Source: Sodalis ligni
GTDB taxonomy: Bacteria > Pseudomonadota > Gammaproteobacteria > Enterobacterales > Enterobacteriaceae
Direction: 5' to 3'
Assembly (NCBI RefSeq): GCF_016865525.2
Contig: NZ_CP075169.1
Span: forward strand, 2,480,337 to 2,544,336
DNA length: 64,000 bases
Both the position numbers and the translations under genes were made by a program. Under the pieces are notes generated by a model. That model worked only from the letters and a program-made list of their open reading frames with translations, had not been told where the DNA came from and did no database searches. Positions 18,995 through 27,553 of the stretch are shown here, one piece after another (position 1 is the first letter of the stretch; the number at the start of each line of letters is the position of its first letter).

Positions 18995-19252
18995 TCATAC
19001 AGAGTTTCCATAGAAGTCAAGGTGAGTTATGGATGAGAACGGAGCCTTCTCAATTTCGATAAACCATACATTTCGCACCTGACCTGATTTTATTCCAATA
19101 TTTAATTTTCTTGCATGCTTCACTTCAAGCAAAGTATCTGGGGAATTATCCTTCGAATTCATCAACCGGAGATATTTTTGATATTGATTTAACACCGCCT
19201 GATAATTTATACACAATGCAGTTATTCTCAACCTCGCCCTGAATAGGATCAC
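18995..19252 (-). CDS. Hypothetical protein, AT-rich
   Basis: An open frame of 85 codons with possible GTG start, in AT-rich DNA between IS remnants. The second half (LEVKHARKLNIGIKSGQVRNVWFIEIEKAPFSS, here residues about 42-74) looks protein-like. The first half may belong to another frame, so this could be the tail of a longer broken gene. Function unknown. Confidence 0.3.
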   Translation of the reverse strand: MILFRARLRITALCINYQAVLNQYQKYLRLMNSKDNSPDTLLEVKHARKLNIGIKSGQVRNVWFIEIEKAPFSSITHLDFYGNSV

Positions 19253-19463
19253 CAGAAAAAGCCCTTAAAGAGTAGGGATTGTTGGTGAATGATAAAAAGC
19301 CTTACTTATCATTATGGTCCCTGCTTTTATTAATCCTTTTCCAGTTTATAAATAAGAGGTTCAAAAACACCTGCCATCTGTTCTAACGGCCCTATAGAAA
19401 TCAAGATCTGATAGTGGCATTTTATTTACTATATTAGCTAAGATGTTTCTCCGTTCCAGATGA

Positions 19464-19730
19464 TCAATAGAATAAGGGTGTCATTTTTACAAGAAATTTA
19501 TTTATATACTCCCAAGAGTGGGCAACGTAAGAGTCAAGTGCTTCATTCTCTTCATTGGAAATACAATAATTTGATTTAACATGATCATCAAAAGATGATG
19601 ATAATCGTATTCCATATTCAGGATAACCATCAAAAGAAAGAATTTTTGCCAAAAATCTGATGTTCGCTATTGGTGATGCTTTTCTAATATAAAGGTCATC
19701 AAAAGAAGTATTTATCGGTATGATTTTCAA
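19464..19730 (-). CDS. Hypothetical small acidic protein
   Basis: An open frame of 88 codons in AT-rich, foreign-looking DNA. The likely start is TTG 19730, preceded by a good GAGAAGG site eight bases away. It has no signal or membrane segment. The chain (SFDDLYIRKASPIANIRFL, then NEENEALDSYVAHSWEYIN) is acidic and helical in feel, somewhat like small immunity proteins, but there is no toxin gene next to it and I do not recognise a family. Confidence 0.4.
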   Translation of the reverse strand: MKIIPINTSFDDLYIRKASPIANIRFLAKILSFDGYPEYGIRLSSSFDDHVKSNYCISNEENEALDSYVAHSWEYINKFLVKMTPLFY

Positions 19731-19869
19731 CTATTCGCCTTCTCAATAAGAATTGTGTACACATACTGGCAGTGTCAGTATGTTGTGTAGTATAAAGAAG
19801 AAAGGCGACAAGTCATTAAAAACGATGAACTTACTAAAGTTAGTGATCCGGATACATTGACCTCATCCA

Positions 19870-19957
19870 TACCCTGACCCAAGATCAAGTAGAAGATCTG
19901 CCGATTTTGATGACTTCGGATATATTCTGCCGGAGTCAGGTTATTTAGTGAAGAATG
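19870..19957 (-). pseudogene. IS3-family OrfB C-terminal tail
   Basis: Translation on the minus strand from 19957 reads HSSLNNLTPAEYIRS, the highly conserved end of IS3-family OrfB transposases. Nothing else of the gene is present. The OrfB at 32819-33373 lacks exactly this part. Confidence 0.6.
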
Positions 19958-20015
19958 TGTGGATTCAGACGGTCACTGCAACACCCTATTGATATTCGAT
20001 TGATGGAGGTGTGAA

Positions 20016-20250
20016 ATGGTAAGTATTCACGGTGCCATGACAGAGGAAAGGAAGTTCCGGATTTGTCAGCTATGGCAAAGGGGCACTTCGATGAACTTCA
20101 TTGCCCGAGATATTGCCAAACCACCCGCAACGGTTTACTCGCATCTTCTATATCATGGTGGCATGGCCCCTCGGCGAAGGACTCGTCGTCCCGGCACCTA
20201 GAACGCGAGTCGATTTCGCGAGGGCTTGCATGCGGAGTGAGCTATCGAGA
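20016..20250 (+). pseudogene. IS30-family transposase N-terminal remnant
   Basis: Begins MTEERKFRICQLWQRGTSMN (Met at 20037) and contains the IS30-like helix-turn-helix IARDIAKPPATVYSHLLYHGG with a basic tail. The frame then stops, and the next residues LERESISRGLACGVSYRDI appear in another frame. The catalytic core is missing. Confidence 0.55.
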
Positions 20251-20369
20251 TCATCGACCAGAGCCCGGATGCAGCTGTTCAGCTCTGCTAGTGAGAAGAC
20301 GGCCCCCAGTGTCAGGATACATGTCACCCCCATCAAAAACTCTAATGAGGTAATGGGGACACGATATTA

Positions 20370-20614
20370 AACGCATTTCACCAGAACGTAAGGCCGCCAC
20401 ATTGGCTAAACTCCTTCCTCCGTACAACATGACGGTCTCCGCAGTTGCGCAAATGGAAGGGATATCGGAAGCTACTTTCTATAACTGGCGTAGTCAGGCA
20501 AAAGCAGAGGGGAAACCGGTGCCGGGTGCAGACAAAAACAACGAACAGTGGCCGGCGCAAGCCCGCCTGGCGGTGATTATCGAGACCGCCACACTTGTAT
20601 TAGCTCAGACTTGA
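20370..20614 (+). pseudogene. IS3-type OrfA transposase fragment
   Basis: A helix-turn-helix protein fragment: ISPERKAATLAKLLPPYNM, then the HTH VSAVAQMEGISEATFYNWRSQ and a partial ARLAVIIETATL segment. It ends abruptly at 20614. It abuts the IS30 remnant without a clear boundary, so this is a join of decayed elements. Confidence 0.5.
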
Positions 20615-21194
20615 GCAGACAGGTCTCGTATGTAGAACACAATCAAACCTGACAGCCTGGTTTGAGCGATGAGCGGATTGTCGTGCTGTGACAGTTTATT
20701 ATATTATCTAGGGAAAATATGATCAGTTATCAGACGTTAAGATGTATCTTTGATAGTATTTTACATAGCATAGATAGCATACCCCATTACAGGAAGAAAC
20801 ATGACAAAAATTAGTGAAAGATGGAAGCATAATGGGATTGTCAAAGGTTATTGTAATATTTGTGGAAAATACGATGTGCTTACAAAAGATCACGTCCCCC
20901 CAAAGTGTGCCATAACCTTAGGACCTGTTCTCCAGAAAACAGTTAGCGAATTTTTTAATACGCGGGAACCAGTAAAACCATTAAACGCTAAAAATGGCTC
21001 TTACTTCAGAACTATTTGTAGCCACTGCAATAATGAAGTTTTAGGCGGGCTTGATAAAGCAATTGAACAAGTAACTAAGTCTTTTAAAGATCAGTTGAGT
21101 CAATATATGACTGGATTGAAGATACATCCAATCATTAGAATACCCTTTGATAGTATATCTTTCACTAAGGCTATGATTGGACACGTACTATCAG

Positions 21195-22506
21195 AGCCTG
21201 TAAATTAAATTGTGTAATTGCCTGTTTTGATATCGTTATCCGAACAGCGGAGACAGGCAAATTATGGACGAGAAGAAACTTCAGGCACTTGCTACAGAAC
21301 TGGCCAAAGGCATCAAGACTGAAGCTGATCTCAATCAGTTTTCACGTATGTTGACTAAGCTCACCGTGGAAACGGCGCTGAACGCCGAACTCACTGACCA
21401 CCTTGGGCATGAGAAAACACGCCTAAAACCGGCACCAACACCCGTAACGGGTACTCCTCAAAAACATTGCTTATCGATGACGGCGAGATCACGCTAAACA
21501 CGCCACGTGACCGTGAAAGTACCTTCGAGCCGCAGCTTATCAAGAAGAACCAGACCCGTATCACCCAGATGGATAGCCAGATTTTGTCTCTTTATGCCAA
21601 AGGCATGACCACGCGTGAAATCGTCGCGACGTTCAAGGAAATGTATGACGCTGACGTGTCGGCCACCTTGATATCCAAAGTGACGGATGCCGTTAAAGAA
21701 CAGGTAACCGAATGGCAAAATCGTCCGCTGGACTCACTGTATCCCATTGTTTATCTTGACTGTATTGTGGTAAAAGTCCGGCACAATGGTTCGGTGATAA
21801 ATAAGGCCGTTTTCCTTGCCTTGGGTATCAATACCGAGGGCAAAAAAGAGTTGCTCGGCATGTGGTTGGCAGAAAATGAGGGCGCGAAGTTCTGGCTTAA
21901 CGTACTGACCGAGCTGAAAATCGTGGGCTTCAGGACATCCTTATCGCCTGTGTGGATGGCTTGAACGGCTTCCCGGAGGCGATAAACAGCGTCTACCCGC
22001 AAACACATATCCAGCTTTGCATTATCCACATGGTACGCAACAGCCTGAAATTCGTCTCGTGGAAAGACTATAAGGGCGTTACTGCCGGGCTGAAAGCCGT
22101 CTATCAATCGCCGACGGAAGAAGCCGCCCTGATGGCGCTGGATGCGTTCGCAAACGTCTGGGACGGTAAATATCCCCAGATCAGCAAAAGCTGGCGGGCC
22201 CACTGGGAAAATCTCAATGCCTTCTTTGGTTATCCGCCCGATATCCGCAAGGCAATCTACACAACTAATGCGATAGAATCACTCAATAGCGTGATCCGAC
22301 AGGCTATCAAGAAACGCAAAGTGTTCCCGACGGATGACTCGGTACGCAAAGTGATATACCTCGCGATACAGTCGGCGTCGAAAAAATGGAGCATGCCGAT
22401 TCAAAACTGGCGGCTGGCGATGAGTCGTTTTATTATTGAGTTCGGTGACCGGCTGAACGGTCACATTTAATAAGGTGGCAATTACACAGAATTATTTACA
22501 GGGTCT
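21195..22506 (+). mobile_element. IS256-family insertion sequence with 8-bp target duplication
   Basis: An element of 1312 bases. The left end reads AGCCTGTAAATTAAATTGTG, and the right end (reverse complement) begins AGACCCTGTAAATAATTCTG. Both continue to TGTAATTGCC, a good inverted repeat of nearly 30 bases. The target duplication ACTATCAG is intact on both sides, so the insertion is fairly recent and is simple. It interrupts the HNH-type gene. Confidence 0.93.
21264..22470 (+). pseudogene. IS256 (mutator-type) transposase, two one-base losses
   Basis: The chain reads from MDEKKLQALATELAKGIKTE through MTTREIVATFKEMYDADVSA, the catalytic LYPIVYLDCIVVKVR, CVDGLNGFPEAI and TTNAIESLNSVIRQAIKKRK to NGHI, about 402 residues when joined. 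The frame shifts at the A-run 21414-21417 and again at the A-run 21917-21920. One extra A at each place gives an unbroken transposase. Since the target duplication is still perfect, the element should be young, which makes sequencing error a serious alternative to real decay. Confidence 0.88.
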
Positions 22507-22596
22507 ACTATCAGCAACTTCTGTTGAAGATTGTAAAAAGAACCAGTAGATAGTCCCTTCTATACACCTTTAAAGAATTATGTTTTAGGCAACGAG

Positions 22597-22776
22597 TCAA
22601 GCTTTGAAGATACTCATGATATTTACTATTGGTGATTGTGTAGTTCCATCCGGAGAGGATAAATACCACTCGATAGCAATAAGTATAGCTAAACCAACCG
22701 CTATTAACTTCGACTGCCTAAGTTCTTTTTTCTCGACGACCAACTTATAGTTGACCTCTGAAAATCTTTTATGCAT
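22597..22776 (-). CDS. Small single-span membrane protein
   Basis: A 59-residue frame: basic/helical N-terminus (MHKRFSEVNYKLVVEKKELR), one hydrophobic segment LIAVGLAILIAIEWYL (about 24-39), then a short polar tail. It starts nine bases after the restored stop of the upstream membrane-protein gene, so the two would be one unit. There is no strong ribosome site, but coupling could replace it. The 3' end overlaps the HNH-type gene tail-to-tail by about 39 bases. Function unknown. Confidence 0.4.
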   Translation of the reverse strand: MHKRFSEVNYKLVVEKKELRQSKLIAVGLAILIAIEWYLSSPDGTTQSPIVNIMSIFKA

Positions 22777-22785
22777 GAATTCACA

Positions 22786-23089
22786 TTAGTTATTCAATGC
22801 CTCATCATGTAATTGTGATAGACGGACATAACCCCTTTCAGCATTTCCATAATCAGCGCGATATTTAAACCAGTGTCTATTATACTTAGCCACTAATAAG
22901 TGGAGGAACCACAAGCAAGTAGCAAATATCAAGTATGAAAGTTGAAATGAAGGCAAAGCTTATAGCTATACCAATAACACTGCCAAAAGTTAAATCCGGT
23001 CTATTTTCTATCGATAAGTAGAAAACTCCATGTTTCGTTAGAATAATGAGCCAAATATCGAGAAAAAGAGCATAGTAGGTAAGTTTCAT
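22786..23089 (-). pseudogene. Small multi-span membrane protein, frame broken
   Basis: ATG 23089 follows an AAAGAAGG site. The frame encodes hydrophobic segments YYALFLDIWLIILTKHGVFY and FGSVIGIAISFAFISTFILD and stops after 67 codons. Ignoring one base near 22902-22906 extends the protein with LLVAKYNRHWFKYRADYGNA and RGYVRLSQLHDEALNN to a TAA at 22786-22788, about 100 residues in total. The extension looks genuinely coding. It is AT-rich and flanked by IS256 and IS630, thus part of the accessory DNA. Not recognised. Confidence 0.5.
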
Positions 23090-23097
23090 CACCTTCT

Positions 23098-23163
23098 TTA
23101 CGTCCCATAACCCTCCATAAAACCGAAAACAGACCAGGGAATGTTATTTTGTGAGCTAGCCAT
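23098..23163 (-). CDS. 21-residue mini-ORF upstream of small membrane protein
   Basis: ATG 23163 is preceded by AAAGAGG at good distance. The peptide is MASSQNNIPWSVFGFMEGYG plus Thr, and its stop is directly followed by the ribosome site of the next gene. It could be a leader peptide, a small translated gene, or chance. Confidence 0.3.
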   Translation of the reverse strand: MASSQNNIPWSVFGFMEGYGT

Positions 23164-23294
23164 AGTTATCGCCTCTTTATGTTAACCTTTTAAAATGAAT
23201 AGTATCGCAACAACATATAGCTTCAAGAGGGAATATTCCTTTCATGCTCTACCCGGATGAGAATTGATCTCTCTCTGAAAACCGTACCAGGCTA

Positions 23295-24450
23295 AACTAA
23301 ATAGCTTTGCATATTACCGCTCCACTTTCGCCAGTCCGTGCTGATTACCCGGAAACGGTGATGCGGCTTCCATAAACTGAGCAACCCGGTTCAGCAATTG
23401 CCACATATATCGGCATTGATGATTACGCGTTACCGTTTCATGCAACGATAACCAGAGCCGCTCTATTAGGTTCAACCACGGAGAATAGGTAGGCAAAAAA
23501 TCAACCTGAACTTCTTGTTGTTCGCCAGCCATTTTTCTACCTTCCGGCTTTTATGAATGACATAGTTATCAACGATTAACGTTATCGTCTTGGCCCGCCG
23601 ATAAGTCCTTTTCAATACCTTTAAAAGACTGATAAATAAGTCTGAATTTTACTGCTGCCGCTGGCATAATGCACTTGTCCTGTCCCGGCATGCAGCGCGC
23701 CCGCCAGGTAATGCTTCTGGTTCATCCCCGGCGTGACGATGCGCTTTTGCCGTCCTTTCAAACACCAGTCCGAGCCGATTTTCGGGTTTAAATCGATATC
23801 CACTTCATCTTGATAAAACACCGGATTATCAACGGAGTTTTGTGCGAGGGCTTGTTCGATAACCGCTTGTTTTTCCTCATAGTGAGGGTCTTTTATTTTC
23901 AGCGTCGGCGCGGCTCTGCGCTAGACAAGGTCCGCCTGTCTGAGGTAGCGGTATAACGTGGCGGGATGAAGCGTGATGTTGAAAAGCCGATTAACAACCC
24001 GGGCCAAAAGTTCGGTACTCCAGCGAGAACGCAGCCAACCAAAATCTTGCGGTGAAAGTTGTACAAGAAGCGGCAGAATGGGCAATATATCAGCAACAGG
24101 CCACTGCGGCTCACGACCGGGCTTGAGACTTTTAACCCACTCACTCCATATAAAGTAAATAAATTAATCCAGCGCCCTACGGAAGAACGAGCCGCACACA
24201 GTATTTTGGCGACCTCGGTAACGGTCATTCCCTGGTGCAACATAAGAATCGCCATCAGTCGGCGAGCGTGATTTTATCACGAGTTTGCTGGGCCTTTTTC
24301 TCATCAGATATCGTTCTTCATCAGGTATAAATGCTATGATCGGCATCGCTCAGTCCGGTGGGTGATTTGTGATTTTGGCGATTGATCAGATCGCATAAAT
24401 CGGACTGAGTTCCCTTCGAGTGATCTACTATTTTGCAAAGCTATTTAGTG
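23295..24450 (-). mobile_element. IS630-family insertion sequence (defective)
   Basis: An element of 1156 bases bounded by the inverted repeat ACTAAATAGCTTTGCA (23296-23311 and, inverted, 24434-24449) and by TA on each side, the target used by this family. The transposase inside (minus strand, 23314-24255) is in at least three frames. The N-terminal helix-turn-helix lies in MTVTEVAKILCAARSSVGRW. The DDE core is represented by VFYQDEVDIDLNPKIG, TLIVDNYVIHKS (other frame) and FLPTYSPWLNLIERLW. The right flank is the MFS pump gene, whose 3' end it has removed or displaced. Confidence 0.82.
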
Positions 24451-24451
24451 T

Positions 24452-25406
24452 ACATATCATGCTATTGACGCCGATGACAAAAACAATGCAATTAAAATGA
24501 TAGGAAGGGAAAAAGAGGTAGCCACAAATAAATAACGCCAATGAAGCTACTACGGAAAAATAATTGCTGAATGTAAAATGCGCTGCTCACCAAATTTGCC
24601 GCTCAACCAAGCTCCCGACAGAGAAAATAGTATTAATCCGAGCCCATTGATAGCGAAACAAAGACTAAACGCTTGTGGAGTAAGAGCATAAATTTCTTGT
24701 AATACATAGGGGATGCACCGATGTAAGCAAACATGCCCGCCATCATAAAACCCTGAGTCAGGCAGAGGCCGATAAATTGGTGATCTGAGCTGATGAGGGC
24801 TAAAGATTTTATAATCCCGGTGGTTTCTCCCCTTTTTCCTTTTTCGACAAGGTCTCTTCAAGCCCGTAAAATGAAACCACTAACAGAATTGCCGAGGCAA
24901 GAGAAAGCGTGAGAAACAATCCCTTCCAGTTCATTAAGCCCAATAATGCGCCGCCGATAATCGGGGCAACAATCGGAGCCAGACCGTTGACCACCATCAA
25001 TACGGCGAAAAAACGGGTTAACTCATTTCCGCTATAGCGATCCCTTGCAATAGCACGGGCAAGTACTGCGCCGCCGGCACCGGCCATTCCCTGTATAAAT
25101 CGGGCGATAATCAGCTGATAAATATCATGGGCATAGGCACACCAGACCGAGGCCAGTACAAACAGGGCCAATGAAGCCAATAACGGTTTCACCCGGCCCA
25201 ACCGATCGCTGGCCGGCCCCCAAAATAGCTGCCCGGCACCCAATCCTATCAGCGCGGCGGTTAGCGTGAGCTGCGAAGTCGACATCGATGCGCTTAAAGC
25301 TGACGCTATTGACGGCAATGAGGGTAAATAAAAATCGGTGCAAAGGGGACCCATCGCTGTCAGGCCCCCCCAGAATAAGCGCATAATGTATTTTGTTGTT
25401 TAGCAT
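24452..25406 (-). pseudogene. Bcr/CflA-type MFS drug efflux transporter, multiply broken
   Basis: A proton-driven drug exporter. The start MLNNKIHYALILGG (ATG 25406, two bases after the TetR stop) is out of frame with the body because of a 7-base C-run at 25365-25371; six would be in frame. The body has GPLCTDFYLPSLPSIA, the motif GQLFWGPASDRLGR, RFIQGMAGAGGAVLARAIARD and PIVAPIIGGALL. Further one-base losses lie at 24834-24836, at 24709-24712 and near 24554. Joined, the protein runs through FIGLCLTQGFMMAGMFAYIG and INGLGLILFSLSGAWLSG. The end is cut by IS630, so even corrected it lacks the last helices. Confidence 0.82.
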
Positions 25407-25407
25407 G

Positions 25408-26037
25408 TTAATCCGAACCTGTTTGCATTCTGGCGGGAAACACTTTTGTGAAAATCTGTCGATACAGCTGTTGCAATCCCTCATGCTTATTTTGCCGTTG
25501 ACGGGTCAATATGCGCAGCATAGTACCCTCACTTAGAACCGCGAGCAGTTCCGCCAATGTGGCGGCTTCGTCATGATTCATCTCGGGATAGATTCGCAGC
25601 AACATGGTACAACCTTGCCGGAACACTATGGCATCGGCGTCAATCAGGATTTGAGCAATACGCGGATTGCGGGTCGCTTCCGCCGACACTTCCAACATAA
25701 GCGCCTGGTTAATCTGTTCCTCACCGCCCCCCCAAAGACTTTCACTGGCCAAATAACCCGTGATCCGATCCAGATCATTATCGTTATCAAGCATAAATCG
25801 CACTCGATGTTTAACGATACGGTGAACTATTTCTTCAATAATCGCTTCTTTGTTGGTGAAATAACGGTATATCTGCCCGACACTCAACCGAGACAATGAA
25901 GCAATTTCGGCCATTCCGGCACCATGAAAACCATGCTGCCGAAAGCAGATACGCGCGGCGGCAATGATTTGATCACGTCGCTCGTCGACCCGCTGCTGTT
26001 TACCAGGCAAAGAGGGCTTATTTTTCGTTATCATCAT
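25408..26037 (-). CDS. TetR-family repressor
   Basis: A 209-residue regulator: N-terminal TetR DNA-binding domain (DQIIAAARICFRQHGFHGAG, then IASLSRLSVGQIYRYFTNKEAI, about residues 22-66), followed by a helical ligand-binding domain without family-specific marks. AAGGA precedes ATG 26037. It follows the outer-membrane factor gene by 106 bases and runs directly into the MFS gene, so it may belong to the MFS pump, to the RND operon, or both. In AcrR-like systems the repressor gene is usually divergent, so this arrangement is less usual. It presumably represses these pumps and responds to their substrates. Confidence 0.88.
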   Translation of the reverse strand: MMITKNKPSLPGKQQRVDERRDQIIAAARICFRQHGFHGAGMAEIASLSRLSVGQIYRYFTNKEAIIEEIVHRIVKHRVRFMLDNDNDLDRITGYLASESLWGGGEEQINQALMLEVSAEATRNPRIAQILIDADAIVFRQGCTMLLRIYPEMNHDEAATLAELLAVLSEGTMLRILTRQRQNKHEGLQQLYRQIFTKVFPARMQTGSD

Positions 26038-26143
26038 TTATGCATCCTTGATCACGGGGCCAAGCAATAAACTCACCGATACGTCGTGTAAAACAATTAC
26101 CGCCATGGGTTGTGATAGTAACAAACAATGGCGATATCGAGGA

Positions 26144-27553
26144 TTACCCTTTCCAGCCCCCGCCCAGCACTTTGTAGAGGGTTATTTGTTGCTCCAATAA
26201 TCCTAATTGGGTGTTGATTTGTGACTGCTGCGCCGCATAGAGCGAACGCTGGGCCACCAGGACATTCAGATAGTTATCCACCCCCTGCCGATAACGCATA
26301 CCCGACGTATCGTAGTTTCGCTGGTTGGCGGCGGTATCCAAGGCGCGGGCGTTTAACTCGTCCTGATAGGTTGCCTGACCGGCCAGAGCATCGGAGACCT
26401 CTTTAAACGCCGTTTGAATGGTTTTTTCATAGTTCGCCACCTCAATTTTTTGCTCAGTTTTCGCGATATCCAAATTGGCGCGGTTTACCCCGCCGTCAAA
26501 AATAGGTACGCTTAATGTCGGCACAAACGACCAGGCCGCAGTACCGCCTTCAAATAAATGACCGAGGCTGCTGGAGGAGGATCCACCAGCAGTTGTCAGG
26601 CTGATGGTGGGGAAAAATGCTGCCCGTGCCGCGCCGATGTTGGCATTGGCCCCTTTTAGGGTATGCTCGGCGGCAATAATATCCGGCCGCCGCGTCAACA
26701 GATCGGACGGCAGGCCGGCGGGTGTCGCCGGGAAATGCCAATTCTTATTCAGCCGGGCATGTTCAACCAGCCCGGCGGGTAATTCGGTGCCGACCAGCAA
26801 GCGCAGGGCATCGAAATCCTTGCGTACCTGGCGGGTATATTGCGCCACATCGGCCTGGGCGCTGCGCACCGTGGTTTCCGCCTGCGCCAAATCCTGCGAA
26901 GTGCTCACGCCGACGTCATAGCTGCGTTTGGTTAAATCATACGAATGTTGCTGGCTGGCGGCGGTCTGTTGAGCCAGTGTCAGCAACTCATTATCCGAAC
27001 ATAATGTCAGGTAGCCCGTCGCCACTTCGGCAATCAGGCTGATTTGTGTCGCCTGCTGGGTCGACTCGGTAGACAGATAGCTTTCCAGTCCCTCGTCGCG
27101 CAGGCTGCGCAAGCGGCCGAAGAAATCTATTTCCCACGACGTGATGCCTAGATTGGCATCGTATTGATGATAGGTCACCGGCCCGGTACTCTGGGTGGAG
27201 TAGAGATTGCCGGGCAGGTGCTCAGACGTTTGGCTGACATTGGCATCCACCGTGGGCATCAATGCCGCCCTATCAATGTGAAACTGTGCCCGTGCCGTCT
27301 CGACATTCAGCGCGGCAATCCGCAAATCTCGGTTATTGACCAATGCCAGCCCAATCAGCTGATTCATGGCCGGATCTGTAAAAAATTTTTTCCAACCCAT
27401 ATCTGTCCCGTTCGCCGCCGCCTGCCCAGGCTGGCCGGTAGCGTCCCATTTAGCGGCCACCGGCATGGCCGGCCGGTGGTAGTCGGGCTGTAGCGTACAG
27501 CCTGCCAGCGCCAGAGAAACCATAACCGCCAGCACCTGATAAGATTTATTCAT
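26144..27553 (-). CDS. Outer-membrane factor lipoprotein of RND pump (OprM-like)
   Basis: A 469-residue TolC/OprM-type channel. The lipoprotein signal is [19 protein letters not shown] with the acylated Cys at 19. The two structural repeats of the family are present: [19 protein letters not shown] near the start of repeat one, and [20 protein letters not shown] with FFPTISLT for repeat two, then the paired helices ending [16 protein letters not shown]. It forms the exit duct through the outer membrane for the RND transporter. Its start overlaps the transporter gene by eight bases, so the operon is adaptor-transporter-channel. Confidence 0.93.
   Translation of the reverse strand: MNKSYQVLAVMVSLALAGCTLQPDYHRPAMPVAAKWDATGQPGQAAANGTDMGWKKFFTDPAMNQLIGLALVNNRDLRIAALNVETARAQFHIDRAALMPTVDANVSQTSEHLPGNLYSTQSTGPVTYHQYDANLGITSWEIDFFGRLRSLRDEGLESYLSTESTQQATQISLIAEVATGYLTLCSDNELLTLAQQTAASQQHSYDLTKRSYDVGVSTSQDLAQAETTVRSAQADVAQYTRQVRKDFDALRLLVGTELPAGLVEHARLNKNWHFPATPAGLPSDLLTRRPDIIAAEHTLKGANANIGAARAAFFPTISLTTAGGSSSSSLGHLFEGGTAAWSFVPTLSVPIFDGGVNRANLDIAKTEQKIEVANYEKTIQTAFKEVSDALAGQATYQDELNARALDTAANQRNYDTSGMRYRQGVDNYLNVLVAQRSLYAAQQSQINTQLGLLEQQITLYKVLGGGWKG

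Larger units (their letters stand above)
20801..22635 (+). pseudogene. HNH-type zinc protein gene, split by IS256
   Basis: The first part (20801-21194) has CNICGKYDVLTKDHVPPK and FRTICSHCNNEVLGGLD: two CxxC pairs with the DHVPP signature of HNH-type nucleases. IS256 sits after GHVLS and duplicated ACTATCAG (21187-21194 and 22507-22514). Removing the IS and one copy restores the frame: ATSVEDCKK continues, and with one more A in the run 22535-22539 the protein goes on as EPVDSPFYTPLKNYVLG to a TGA at 22633-22635. The original protein had about 180 residues. A clean ATG with GGAAG precedes 20801. HNH proteins of this sort occur in defence and toxin systems, but no partner is certain here. Confidence 0.75.
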
